DNA of 64,000 nt. It comes from Sipunculus nudus (lineage: Eukaryota; Annelida; Sipuncula; Golfingiida; Sipunculidae). The translations under genes were made by a program, and so were the position numbers. The stretch spans positions 75,668,891 to 75,732,890 of the forward strand of contig CM049317.1 in NCBI GenBank assembly GCA_026874595.1, written 5' to 3'. Shown piece by piece: positions 25,787-40,618 of the stretch. The notes beneath the pieces were generated by a model, which saw only the letters and a list, made by a program, of their open reading frames with translations, made no database searches and was not told the origin of the DNA. Numbering within the stretch: position 1 is the stretch's first letter; every line of letters starts with the position of its first letter.

Positions 25787-28700
25787 CTGAAATAACCCAA
25801 GTACACTGAATTCCCTTAATTTCTCTAAGGAACAAAGTCACAGTGACAGATAGAAGATTTTAGGGACATCTAACAGTATGCCTATATTTCGGATTTGTAG
25901 GTCTAATGGTTTCAAAACGTGCCAGTCTAACGGACAAACAGACAATGGACCATGACTATAGCTCAGATGACTTATAGTAAGCTGAGCTAAAAATAAGTCA
26001 AGATGACCCATCTTGACCTAGATTTTGTTGATATGTATTTGCCCTGAGGAACTGAAGGACCTAGGTTTAGCTCTTTTTGAGATATAAAAGTAAAACTTAC
26101 AAGGTAAAAGTTAACTGATGTTGGACAGAAGGACGGCTTGGGTGACGGCAATAGTCAATCAACCTGTTGAGGCTGAAGGCCAAAAACGCATCAATTATTT
26201 TAAACACCAGTCCTAAAACACCAGTCTAAGAATAATTTTTAGCCCCACCGCCGTAAGGAGGGAGGACTTCTAAAATGATCCACATCCGTCCATCCTTCCT
26301 GCCCCATTCTTTGCCAATTATCTCATGAATCACTACACCAGTCCTTTCCAAATATTTTAGACATAGTTATCACATGACAGGCACTTGGTTATAACCAGCA
26401 GTTGGCACGACCTCTGTTTATCTCCTTTTTGTGGTCCAAAATGGACTTTCCTTCAGATAACTCAGTAAATAAGAACACTTTAGCCTTCAAATCATTATGC
26501 AAGCATTCCTACGAGCTAGGGGGATTCAGTGAATACCATACTGGAATAGAATTATTTTCAGACTGATGTTTCCTTGGAACTCAGAATTCTGCTGATTGCA
26601 AAATTGGGGCAATTTCTTTACCCTTAAATTTCATAAACCACTTCACTGCCTTGAGGTTTTTGCCTGAAGATGGCACTCCCTCTTGTAGCTTACTCTCTGT
26701 GAGTTGAAATGGTATTTTCTGCTTATTCATCAGTTAGTCAGAACATTTTTAAAGTTTATCTTTCGTATCATGGTCCACTGAATCTTTGACCAAGGGAAAT
26801 TAAATGTGTGTGACTTGAAAGAATTTTTTTTCAAAATGCATATTTCATGAAAATCTGAACATTACCAATCACAAAATTTTACATTTTCAGGTGTTTGCAA
26901 TCAGGACCTTAAATCTAGTACCAAATTTCTCAGCAACAGCAGGAGCTGTTAGTTAGCATAACATGTTGCAGGCATATTTCTTGGCCATAACCATAAAGGC
27001 CATTTATATACAACCTGACCCTTGGGGTTTCTTGTTCAAATCTGTCCAGTTTACAAATTACATCCCCTAATTCTCCCAGTTAACCCAGGGTCACCAGGAT
27101 AACTAAATAGCTAATCAAGCTTTTACTTTTTAAAATCCAGTTTGTATTTTGCACTGTTTTTTTTATATTAAAAGGTTTTCTTGCCAAGGTTTTAGAATAT
27201 TTGGTTATCTTTGATGCCATACTGTTCTAATTAAACACATGGTGGTGAACTATTTGTGCCTCTAGGCCCTTGTTTAAATATGAAATATTTCATGAAGAAA
27301 GAATCTCACCAAGTTCAGGTGGCAGGACTGTAAGGCGGTTTCCTTGGATGTGTAATTCACGTAGACTTGTGAGAGAACTGATTTCTGGGGGCAGGAAGAC
27401 CAGGTCATTGTCTCGGAGCACCAGCTGAAATAGACAGGAAAGGATAGTTGTGATAAGTAAACTAGTAATTAAGATCATATCAACCACAAAGTAAAACAGG
27501 GACAGGAATAAGGTTACAACCACGGACTGTGCAAATAAAATTTCTTTCATGAGTGGGTTAATTTGTTTCATTATTTTTATGTGAACAAACTCTCCTCTAT
27601 GTCCCTTGCTGACACTTAGGTGCCAGTTGGTCAATCCGATAGTTAGCTTTTAAGAAGATCTGTGTACTCTAAATCTGTTACGCAAGTGGGTCTGCGGACT
27701 TTAGGTTTGTGGTCACTTTTAGGGTCAACCTCATCTTTATAGCAATGCAGTGATATTTATTAATTTTGGTAGAATAAATGGATGGTGTTAAAGATAATGT
27801 TGATTAGCTTAAGTGCAAAAAAGTGAACCTTTGATTCCATATAGAGGGTGTTGCCATGGTGGACCTTTGCTGGGGCCTGTGATTTTCACTATTGATTTAT
27901 TGAACAAATTAAAATCACGAAAATAACAAACATACAGCTCCACTAACACAACTGCAATGCTGTGTGAATCAATAGCATTATGCAACTAGAATACAGGTAG
28001 TCGACAAGCGACTACGTGTATCCGCCTAAATCAGAGTGGAACGGGTGAAGTGTGGCATGGATTGAGTGGCAAGGGGAAATAGAGTGAAGTGTTGCATATT
28101 AGCATGGATGTCTGCAGCCAAATTGTGTATGTAGATTGCGCCACCTACCAAAAATCCAGAAACCTGTCCATGTTGTATACATATGCAAAATTTAAGGCAG
28201 ATAAGTCAAACCACTACATGTATATGAGTGATTTTGGCCCGTGGCAGACAAACAGATGGATGCTGAGCAAAAATGGTTGCAGGTGGCACCACCAGTTTTG
28301 CGTATGATAAAGAGCTATGCGAGAACTATACACATGCAAAACTTTGGCCCAATCGGTCAAACGGTTCCCAAGATATGAGCTTGGATGTCTGCTGCATAAA
28401 CTAGAATGCAGGTGGCGCCACCTGTCATAAAATCAAGAGAGCTGTTGGGGATGTATAAACCTGCAAAATTTTAGGCAGATATGTCAAACCACTGCCAAGA
28501 TATGAGTGATTTTATCCCATGGCAGACAAACAGACGGGAGCTGTGCAAAAATGGCAGCAGGTGGCGCCACCAGTTTTGCGTATGATCAAGAGCTATGAGA
28601 GATCTATACACATGCAAAATTTTGGCCCAATCGGTCAAACGGTTCCTGAGATATGAGCTTGGATGTCTGCAGCGTAAACGTGAATGTAGGTGACGCCACC

Positions 28701-31700
28701 TGTCATAAAATCAGAAAAGCTATCCAGGATGTATATGCATGCCGAATTTTAGGCAGATATGTCAAACCACTGCCGAGATATGAGTGATTTTATCCCATGG
28801 CAGACAAACAGACGGGAGCTGTGCAAAAATGGCTGCAGGTGGCGCCACCAGTATAGCGTATGATAAAGAGCTATGTGAGATCTATACACATGCAAAATTT
28901 TGGCCCAATCAGTCAAACGGTTCCCGAGATATGAGCTTGGATGTCTGCAGTGTAAACGTGAATGTAGGTGGCGCCACCTGTCATAAAATCAGAAAAGCTA
29001 TCCAGGATGTATATGCATGCCGAATTTCAGGTGTATCAGTCAAACCACTGCAGAGATATGAGTGATTTTAACCCAAGGCAGATGAACAGATGGACACTGT
29101 GCAAACATGGTTGCAGGTGACGCCACCATTTTTTGTGTATGTTATAAAGCTCTCCAAGGGCTATATTTGTGCAAAAAAATTTTCCTGATCGATCAACCGG
29201 TTCCCGAGATATGTGGGTTTATGTGCGAAAACAGACGCACAAACGGACGCAGAGCGCAGAGGAAAGGTCAGAAGTCAAAACAAAATCGGGGCGCAGCAGT
29301 TCATATGTGACCCGTACATAATCCCGGGTTTCGTAAAATTCCGCCCAGCGGTTACGGAGGAGTTCTCCGGACACCTACGCGGCGGCAGCGGCGGCGGCGG
29401 CGTGCAGCTGAAAACATAGTATCCGCAAAACTCTGTTTTGGCGGATACAATTATGTGTATGTGCAAGTTATTCTGAGTTTACAACTAACTAATATCTTGA
29501 TCCTGATTGACAAAACTCTATTGCAACTTACAATTTGCAGATTCTTGAGACGTCCTATTTCTGGTGGCAGATATTCAAAGTCATTGTCACCTAAATAAAG
29601 AGCCCTCAGTGTTTCTGTAATGTTTAACAAAAACATTAAATATTATTATTTACATAAATAACATGATTTGATAAAATATGGAAGAAGTGTAAAAAGGCTG
29701 AGAGTACTATTACATACAGGTTTCATTCAAATTTAAACAATATCAACTATTAGAACTTCCAAAGATTTTGTTCACATTTTGAAGGACAGGAATTATGTTA
29801 AATGTATGTTTTTTTCTGACAAAGAGCATACGTGAATTATGCAGTCACGACTTTCCAAGCAATATAAGAGATTCCGTAAATACACATCATATAGACCAAG
29901 TAATGATAAGGAATATCCTAGTTTCAGTTTCATTATCAATTAAATGTGGCACTCCAAAGCATTACTAAATGCATGCCGTAACATTACTGGTATCCATTTC
30001 AGAGGAACTAGAGGCACTTATGAAGAGGCTAGCTGCTTCAAAATTCTAGAGATCAAAGAAAACAAGTGACCCATGGGTCATGACGCTCAGCTGCCAAGCA
30101 TGACCTGTGAAATCATGGACTGAGATTCACAACTTCCAGTCAAATTTTGAAGAACCAATTTGCCAATTTGTTGAAAATTTTCTATGACAACAGAAATATA
30201 TATCACCTATGTCTGGTTAAAACACAGTGAATTAATGGTCTGAGGAAAATGCATGATTGTTAAGCTATCAGGAACTATTCCAACAGCTTGCTTTAAACCT
30301 GTCAGTCTCAAAAGGAACACCACAAAGGGCAAATATAAGATCAAAATATATAGCAAAAATCAAGGAAATACATGCAAGAATTATTGAGAAACAGGTGCTT
30401 CTGTATGAATTTTTATTCAATACAAGCCAACTGTACTGCACTTTTATAAATGATGGTAATATTTATTCAGAAATATTTGACCCAATCCTTTACAAGATTA
30501 CATAAATATACATCCAACTGCATTCACTTTAACTGTTCTTGAGATAATATGATCAAAAGGAATTAAAAGATGGTTGCCTGGTGGCCATATTGGACTTCTG
30601 ACAAGTCTGAAATCAGACAACAAACATTCTCTAAATCGGACCAAACATTAAAGAAAAATAACTGAAACTGCCCTGAAGAAAGAATTTCTAAGGTGGCAAA
30701 CTGGCAGACATAATGGATTTCTGACAAGTATGACATTTGATATCCCACATTTTCCAATAAGAGACCAAACTTGGGGCAAATTATCCAGTAATAAATGCTC
30801 AAAATAATTCAAAAGGCATGTCCAGGACCTCATATCAGATTTATAGATATGCAATCGTAAAAAATGTAAGTCCAATATTATTTATTATCACTCTGCTTTT
30901 CAATGGGGTCAGCAGGGTAGGTAAACTGCCAAACCTGAAAGAAAAGAAATGCAGAAAGCATGACTAAGGGTCTTGAAATAAAACAAAATGCCATCCTAAA
31001 TCAAGGTACACATCCACATATTATGAGAACAAACACTTGCTTTTATATGTGGTGATATATATTAAAATATTCAGATATCTAGGAAACTAAGTTTATTGCT
31101 AGGATTTCATAAAATAAACTGCAAAATGTTCCCATCATCTTATAAATCAGTAGCTAAACCTTAATACTATACTCTCATAGTCATAATGCCTGGCTGAAGC
31201 ATTCTGACAACAGTGTTTTTGTTATGAAGTAACGAGGTACTTATCACTGAGCCTTATCACTTAATAGGCTGATACAAAAGGGAGTCATATGTCACCAGTG
31301 TCACTCACAATTACAGCCACACAGGGAGATGTAGCAACTGGAGTGGGATGGTTATATATACAAGAAAAATAGAGATGGTCGATAAAATAAGTAATTGTGA
31401 ACATCCCTGACCTATGACCTTGGCCTTTTGCCCATATATCAACTGGATTCTTTCTAAATGATGGGTAACTACTGACCACTTAAATCTGGTGTAATTACTT
31501 GGCAACCAATGGGTGAATAACTTTGACCTGCAACCTTTAACCTGCTGACCAGCTGACCCTAAAATCAATAAGTTATTTATTCAACCAAAAAGACCCATAA
31601 ATATGAAGTTTGAGTCAAACTGAGTGATGCATAGATGTGGCATATGTGAAAGACTGAAGGTTTGGGTTGAACAGTTACACTTGAAATATGCTCACAAGCA

Positions 31701-34700
31701 TTTAGAACAATTAAATATTGTGACCTTGACCTTTGACTTTTTGACCTCAACATCAATAGGCTTCTACCCTTATTGGTAGGTAAGCCATATATGACAGATG
31801 GAAGGTACAGATTGAAAAGTTTGCCTGAAAATGACTCCACGCAAGAAGTGGGTGCTGTGAACTTGACCTTTGACCTCAAAATCAACAGGTCTTTTCCCCT
31901 GTTGGCAGAGAAGCGATATCAGTGCTGGAAGGTTTGGAATGAAAAGTCTAGCTAGAAATGTGTCCATTACCTTTTCAAAGAAGTGGATCCTGTGACCCTG
32001 ACCTTTAACCTTGTGACCTCAAAATCTATAGGATTCTTCTCCAACTTAGTAGGTGAGCTATATGTGAAAGATCAAAGAATTGGGATGAAAGGGTTGGCTT
32101 AAAATGCATCCACAGGCTTTTCAAAGAAGAGGCTCCTGTGACCTTGACCTTTGACCTTTTGACCTAAAAAAAATTAGGGTTCTTCCCGTGTTGGTAGGTG
32201 AGCTGTATGTGAAAGATGGAAGGTTTGGGATGAAAATTTTGTCTCAAACAGTTATTTCTGGGGGGTGCAAACACACCCCATAACTTCGAGAATATAGGTC
32301 GCAGTGACCTAATTTCAGGTTTGCAAGGAGATCTTTTTATAACCTCTAAGACTGCATAGGGTTCATGGCCCTAGCCCCTACGGTTACGATTTGTGCCCTG
32401 CTAACGGACGGACGGCCGGACAGACGGAAGGACGCCGGACAAAGACCCATCGCTATAGCCCAGCATGACTGAAAGTCAGCTGAGCTAAAAAAGCACCTTG
32501 TGCAGGGCAGAGGGGAAGCCTGCTAGTAGTGGCCAAGCTGAACCAAGGCAGGCTGCCTTGGGTCGGTTACATAATGCAAGTGAAGGCTGTACTACTAGGT
32601 GGGCTAGATGTAAACAGCACTTGACATGGTGTATGGAAACTTGAATAAAAGCTGCTCTTTTCAATCAATTCTTTGAAATTTCAGATTTTAAAAGATTAAA
32701 TCCTTATGTATGTATGTTGTGAAAATTAAATCAACAGTGCTTACAGGGAAAAAACGTGCCATTGCCAAAGTTGGACAAAATTTAAGGTATTGATTTTTTA
32801 TTTATGCTAATAACTTGACAAATTTGCAAAATTCAGATCTAATTTTGGGTAAACAATTGAATCTTGATTAAATAAGGTTATATTCCTGAAAAAATGTCTC
32901 CAGCTTCAGCAATTCTCATGTTAGGTGAGTAAATATATTTCCTGATTTTTAAAAATTGCATTATATTTGGGCCCATAACTTCAAAATAATACACAGTACT
33001 GACCTAATTTTTGGTATATTCATAGAAAATGTATGGAAGTATATGAATACTAAATATGATCAACAAGGGACCCATGGGTCACGGCGCTTAGCTGTTATAT
33101 ATGATAAAAAATATGATTTAGGAAAGAGGCACATGCTTGTTTTGTGTGGTAATAAATATAAGCTTTATAATGAGTTGTTGGTGTTTAGCTTATGTATGAT
33201 TTTGATAGTATCTTTGGAGACAGGGAAGAGGATTGATTTCATTTATTTTATTAACAAATGGAGTGCTACTGTCACACAGATTTTGACTTGGCCATATAAT
33301 TTATAAGCAGCACATATTATATAAGAGTTTAACTATTTATTAAAATTTAATAACAAATATTGTGCCAATATAATTTTTATAAAAAAAAATAATAAGAAAA
33401 TCATATGATTTTTTAAAATAAAATATAACTGAAATGATTATTGAAATAATATTATAGAATATATTCATGAATGCATTCATGAATACATTTTTTGAAAGTA
33501 TCTGCACTGGTATTTAAATACTTTCATTTTTACCTGAATTCCCATTCTTATGCAATTTTTTTTTTTTAATGCAGTACATATTCATATTTGTATTCAAATA
33601 CATTTGCAAAGCATTTGCACCATGTCTAGTATTTGTTCAGTTTTAGCCAAACAAAGATGTTGAGAATCAAGAATATACAAAATTCACAAATTTGAATAAT
33701 GATCATAAGTACCTGGTTTTATGGCTTTTATTCATATTAAAAAAAATAAATGTAATATATTCACTTTGGACTACTTTCACATCAATCTACACACTAGACA
33801 CAGTAGGAATCTAGATTATTATTATCAACTGCATCTTTGTCTATCATTAATTTCCTTCATATGATCCCTAATAATTAGTAATGAATAATATGATTTATTT
33901 TTTTATCATTAAAATTTAACTGAAAAACACCATAGGTGCATGGTGTTATTTGGAATAACATTGACATTGACATTCTATCCATCCATACAAGATTCTTACA
34001 TCATCAGTAACTTCAAGTTAATTTGCTGTTACTCATCAACTAACAAATGCCTTTTCTATTAATTTTTCTTTAATTTGTTATAAAAAACCAATACAAAATT
34101 ATTAATTTATTGTTTATTGTTAAGTTGTTTTTCAAAACAACTACTAGATGAGTTGGGTTGGACACCTGGATCAACTGTGGCTGGGCATTAGCAGCCTGGC
34201 TGCCCCAGTGTATGCTTCGCTCAAGCATGCATAATCAGATGAAAGGTCAACAAGGTCAACATACAGGTGACTGAAGAGGGGCTGGATTAAGCCTGGGTCT
34301 GACATGGTCTCATATAAACATTAATAAAAGCTACAATATTTGGCCAATTTCTTTCAGCTTTCTATACTACAAAGAAGAAATCCTTATGTGTGCATGATAT
34401 GAAAATTATATCAACAGTGCTCTCAGGAAACAAACGTGCCATGGTCAAAGTTGGGCAAAATTTAAGGTACTAATTTTATATTTATACTAATAACTTATAA
34501 AATTTGAAAAATTCAGAACTAATTTTTGGTATTCAATTGAATCTTGATTAAATAATGTTACATCCCTGACAAAAAATCTCTAGCTTCAGCAATCCTCTTG
34601 TTAAGGGAGTAAATATATTTCTTGATTTTTTAAAAAGTGCATTATGTTTGGGCCCATAACTTAAAACAATTACGCAATACTGACATCATTTCTGGCATGT

Positions 34701-37700
34701 GCAAAGCGAATGTATAGAAAAATATGTATATTATATATGATCAAAGTCAGATCAGTGGTTTTGATATTAGGCAGTTTTACAGTGTAACAATGGGTTTTTA
34801 ATGGAAAAATGAAGTTTTTCATTAATAATTCGAAGGAATTAAGTCCTAGTGATAAAATTCTTGGCATGGTAGGGGATTTTGGAGACATCTAACTGTATGC
34901 TAAATTTAAGGAACTTAGAGCTGAAGCTGGGGAGCTGAGCTCTAGCAAACTGCATAACACTAGCTTGATGTAAACTTGATGTGACATGGTGCATGAACAC
35001 TTGAATAAAATCTACAATTTTTGATCAACTGGTTTCAAATTTTTGGTGTTAACAGACAAAATGCTAACAAAAACATGCTGTGAAAATTAAATCCACAGTA
35101 CTTACAGGAAAAAAACGTGCCATGGTCAAACTTGGGCAAAATTTAAGGTACCAATTTTATAATTTTGCCAATATTTAAAAAATTTAACAGATTTTGATCA
35201 AATTTTTGGTATACAATTAAATTTTGATCAATTACAGTTGTATTTCTGAAAAAAAAAGTCCCTACCTTTAACACTTTTGGTCTTATATGACCAAACATCT
35301 ATCCTGATTTTTTTACAAAGTCCATTATGTTTGGGCCCATAACTTTTTTAAATTAATTAATACTGACTTAATTTCTGGCATGTACATAGGAACTATATAG
35401 AGGAATATTTATGGTAAATATGAAGAAAACCAGATGAGTGGTTTTGATATTAGGTAGTCCTGAAGTGTGAAAATAGATTTCTAATAAAACATTGAGGTTT
35501 TTCCTTAGTATCTCGAAGGAAAGAAGTCCTATTGACCGAATTTTCGGCATGGTAGGAGATTTTTTGGACATCTAACAGTATGGCAAATTTCAGATTCGTA
35601 GGTCCAATGGTGTCGAAATGTGCCGGTCTTACGGACGGACGGACGACGGACAATGGACCACAACTATAGCTCAGATGACTTATAGTCAGCTGAGCTGAAA
35701 ACTTTTTACAAAAGTGAATTCATACACTAACATCTATTTTCTCCATATTTTGTGTGATTATTTCAATCAACCTCTGCATTAGGTATATCTCCCTGTTTTT
35801 AAGCTAAAATCTATGATTGCAGAGATCTAGTACATAATACAGCCCAAGCTTACCCATAATAAAGAAGTTGGCTGGCAGACTGCTCTCGTTCAAGTTATTA
35901 TATGTCAGGTCAAGCAGCTCGATGGCAGGAAATGAACCGAACCCTCGGGGAAGAGAGCAGAGTCTGTTCATCCTGAAAGATAATGTACAATCACTATCAG
36001 TGGTGTATGGAGTTTGGAGAGGAGGAACCACCCACATTTTCCTCCTCCACATCTGAGAGTCAACACACCCAAGTCTTAGTTTAATTCCATAAATATTGAC
36101 CCAATATCTGTTATTTCATTTGATTTTTATTGACCCAATATCTGTTATTTCATTTGATTTTTAAGAAATCTTGTTTATCACATATGTATGTATATAAATG
36201 TTAGATATGTTAAAAGTAGAGGTGATCTAAAGAGGGTTACAAGAGATGTCTGATATTAGAGTTTTTAGAGGTTTTCTAATATTACTTATTAGCTGCTATG
36301 TAAATGACATGGGGCAGAGAATATTCAGATCTATGAGAGTGGGCAATATCCCTTTTTCCACCTAGAAATCTGGGCATTGCTAAACTCTGCAAAACAGTTT
36401 TTTCAAAGTATCCCCAGGACTGCACCATCACTGCCTGAATTTTCAAAACGTCTTGACACCCAATCATGCCCCCCTCCCCAGCACATATACTTCTCCTGCT
36501 TCACAGCCTCACTTTATTTAGCCAAGTGTATCCTAAAATAATCCTTCTGCCTCAATATTGCAAGTTTCAATCATGGATCCACAGTGCAATGCCCAATCTC
36601 ACTGGTCTGAAAATTCTTGGCTTTGTGCCACCTCTATGGCAGATAATACTGGAGATCCTTGCTACAGCAGGCATTGTTTTACAGACCAAAAGCACCACAT
36701 AACCACTGTAAGAGATGTGTTAACCTACCCCAGGTTTAGAATCTTCAGTTTAGGGAGTGAACTCAGCGTTGTCGGCACTTCCTGAAAAGTAAAGTATATA
36801 GATCTGCATTAATAACTTAAGAAACAATTAAATCTATTAATCAAAACAAAATACAAGGCATAAAATACAAACATTCCATTACAAATAAAATTTTTCATAT
36901 TTAGAAAAAAAATAAAATGGAGCCATACTTAAACTTAAAGGGACATAACCAGGAACAATATAATGATTAATCTTTCCAACTATCAGTTCAGTTTTGCTTT
37001 ATATAAAAGTTTCCCAGCAAACCAATCTCAGGACAGTTTCAGCATCTTCCATACAGTTGTTTAACACCTAAATATGGTCCTGCAAAGACCTGCATTATGA
37101 GTAAACACAGTCCACATGTCTCTGTGTACCATAACAAGGCTGTGTGACAGGAAGTCTAATTTTGCGCATGTGCAACAGATCCCATGTACGGAATATTTTT
37201 ACTAGTCCATACATAAAGATGGACCTTCATGTAAACTGATGTATCTCTGCTGGATGGAAATTACAGTCCATGGGCTGAATGTAAATACAGCATGAACATG
37301 TATTATATTTTTATTGGCCAAGTCAGTCCGGCATCTCCTGATTGACAGGCAGTCTATGGGTTGTTGGCCAGGCCATAGACACAGTCCCATGTGCTATGTT
37401 TTTGTTGACATTTGTGATAGTGCCAAATCCACTGTTTTTAACACTTGTGTACAGGAGAAAGCCTATGGTTTCAGGGCATTATTTGGCAGGTACCAATTTA
37501 TTTCAAAGAGGAGATACTATTTTTGTGTTAATTCAACATGCTTAAAAGGTGATTGGGTCCCTTTAACTTATTAAAAACTTTAAAAAATATTTCTATATAC
37601 TTATTCACAAGTGAACATGTAAAGATAGCATGTTTATATACATAAAGTCTGATGTCAAAAATGCACCAGTTTCCATGCCAAAACAGTCTACCAATCAGGT

Positions 37701-40583
37701 TTCGTATTAACCCAGGTTAAACCTACATTTCCCAGCCCAGTGGGAATAACCTAGGTAAAAAGTATTTTACCTTGGTTTTACCCAAGGTTTTGCCTATTTA
37801 TTTACCAAAGTTTTTCACATTTATATCTGCTTTTATCATGTACACGAGGATCCTATCTTAGTTGCTTCCTGGTTGGTAAGCAGTGTTTATATACATACAT
37901 TTTAGGAATGTTGGTTGCAAGTGAAGTGGCTCTGACCACATCATCCCAGTCCAGTAGCAGCCATTTACCACTCACTTGAATTCATATTTGGCTACGCAGC
38001 AAGCATCACCAATCAACAGGTATTTCTTGCAGTTAATGAAACAGCTTCACACTGCTGTTGTTTCTTCTGGCTCCACTGAACATGTGAACAGTTCTTGTGG
38101 ACTTATCCACACCAAACTGCACAACAGTTTGGAAAATATGAAAGCCCAGAAACTTGTTTTCTATCACAGGCTGCTTTGAGGACCGCATGTGACTGACTAT
38201 TAAATATGTGGAGGATTGCCTATTTAATGGGTCAACCTGACTAGGGGAACAGTGAATTGAGCTGCTCTCACTAAAGGTACCATAACCAGGATGCACTGTT
38301 TTCATACTTTATTGAACTGTGTAGATTTAAAAAAATAAATAATACAATTGTAGTCTTTTTTTAATTAAACCATATGTAAAAAACTTGGGAAAATACTTGT
38401 CTGAATAAAAGCATTGGTTAAACCTATTTAACCCAACCTAGGTTAAACCTGGGTGATGGGTAAAACTTGTGAACCCTGCGACCAGAACTGACAGCTTACA
38501 AGATGTCGGCATTCTTCATATTTATCTTTATATGGCTTACAGCTCGAATCAGCAACTTGTCAGCTCCACTTACCTCAATGTGGTTATTGAAGAGATTCAA
38601 AATTTCTAAGTTGGTCAGATCTGCAATGGCTGGTGGAATTGCTGTAAAAAAGAATGTGAATGATTTAAAAATATTAATACTTAAAGTAGAAGTATAAAGA
38701 CAAACTTTGGGGCCTTAAAATTCTTATTAGCTGAATCATCATTCATTTTTATACCGATAAGCATTGTACATTTGATATTGGGTTTTCGTCCAATGGACTT
38801 TTCATTAAAATTAGTTTGATGGAGTAACGTCAGTCTCCCTAGGAGGGCATACACCATATATTATCCTTTTCTAAACATTTAATTGAATAATGAAGCTATG
38901 AGACTAATCAAGCTTCTCTAAGAGTACTTGCAGACAACTGGCCTGGAGTGCTGGGAGGTGCAGGTTTGAATCTGACAATCAAACATTTTGGCCAGTGCCT
39001 GTCACCCATAGTTCTAAATGAAAAGAGAAGCCAGGAAGTAGAACAACCAAAGTTTATGGGATCAGGCTTTCCTCAGCCTTAACTTGAGACATGAGTGCTA
39101 CAGGTTCTGTCACTGACTCACTGAGAGGTTGAGGGCCACAGGCTGTGTGATCAGAACACTTTCCAGGAAAAACAGTGACATGCCTGTGTGTTTACACCTT
39201 ATTTGGCTGCTAAGTTATTTCTATGACCTTGGGTAAGACAAAGGTGACATTTTGGCACAACCAATGATGGAAGTCAACAAAAAAAACAGTTTTGGATAAG
39301 AAAAAACATTAAACATATGTTTTTCTCTAAACAAAATCTTGAACTGACCAGCTGCTTCCCTTTTGCCAAAATGGCAAATGTGAAACCAGCAAAAAACAAG
39401 GGACCCATGGGTCACGGCGCTCAGCTGATCATGACTGGACAATAAATGTATCACCATTGTTATACTATATGGAGTAGAAAAAGCTTATGAATATCATGGT
39501 CATGTTGGGCTTTTATAAAGGAATATAATGTAATATGTGAGTAAATGATATATGAAATAATCTGACTGATGGATTAATATTGAGTAAAATATAGTGGTTT
39601 ATTTTTTATTTATTTGGGAGGGGTAAAAAAAACCCAATTTATTTGAGCAAATATGAATGCAATGACAGTATACTAAGTAGTGGTAAAATGATGATAAGGC
39701 TATTTGTTGAAGGATCTATAGTGTATGGAAAACTGCAAGCTTTCAATTTGACAGATACAAGGTTATGATTAACTATGCTGATGAGGGAATTAATGAATTT
39801 GTGACTGTATGACATGATATCTTGAAAAGATCGGTCTTGACAAGGTACATTATTTTGATGACCTTCACTTCCACATATTACACAATATTGACATAATTTC
39901 TGGCATGTACATAGGTACCTATGGACAAATGGTCAACAGTACTGAACCACCTAGAAGGTTAAAATATTAAAATATGATGAAATGTAGATAACGTTTGAGA
40001 GGAAGAGGTAATTTGGGCCATGGTTGGTTTATATGATTGAAGAAAATGTTGCAAATAATATTTGAGATCTGACCATGCCTTTCCATTGGTTACATTTTGA
40101 TAAGCTGTTGACAGTTCAAGAAGGGGATGGTGAGAGTTACAACACCCTTGCATATACATACAGGATATGAAATTTAATTCAACAGTGCTTATAAAAAAAA
40201 GTTTATTCATGACCATTAAATATTTAAACAGGCAGAAAGATGGAGAAACAAAGCAAATCATTTTTTTCCCAATTCTTATGAGCCAATAAAAAAATAACAA
40301 TATTTGCATTTATTCCTTTTTTCATTACATAATTTTTATCCAGGTTTACAAATGTTACTATAAATTTACAGTATAACATACATGTGATTGTGAATATTTC
40401 AGTTGATTCACATTTCTAAATTGCATCAACATTTATAGCTAATGTATCTAGTTTATAGTACCTGTCAACAAAATGGGATGGAGGGAGGAAGGGAGGCAAT
40501 AAGGGTGAGAGAGAGAGAGAGAGAGAAAGCAGAGGAGAGAGAGATAGAGAGAAAGAGAGAGAGAAAGAGAGAGCTGGACTGCC

Positions 40584-40618
<35 letters not shown>

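Noticed and set aside
29213-29466. Overlapping frames with Gly or Pro runs
   Set aside because: They come from the GGC triplet repeat and the hairpin end of the family B element.
31285-31967. Several 65-100 codon minus frames
   Set aside because: They overlap one another in the TGACCTTTGACC core of element D and repeat its periodicity rather than a protein family.
38930-38990. tRNA-like B-box (GGTTTGAATC)
   Set aside because: No A-box or cloverleaf could be drawn upstream.
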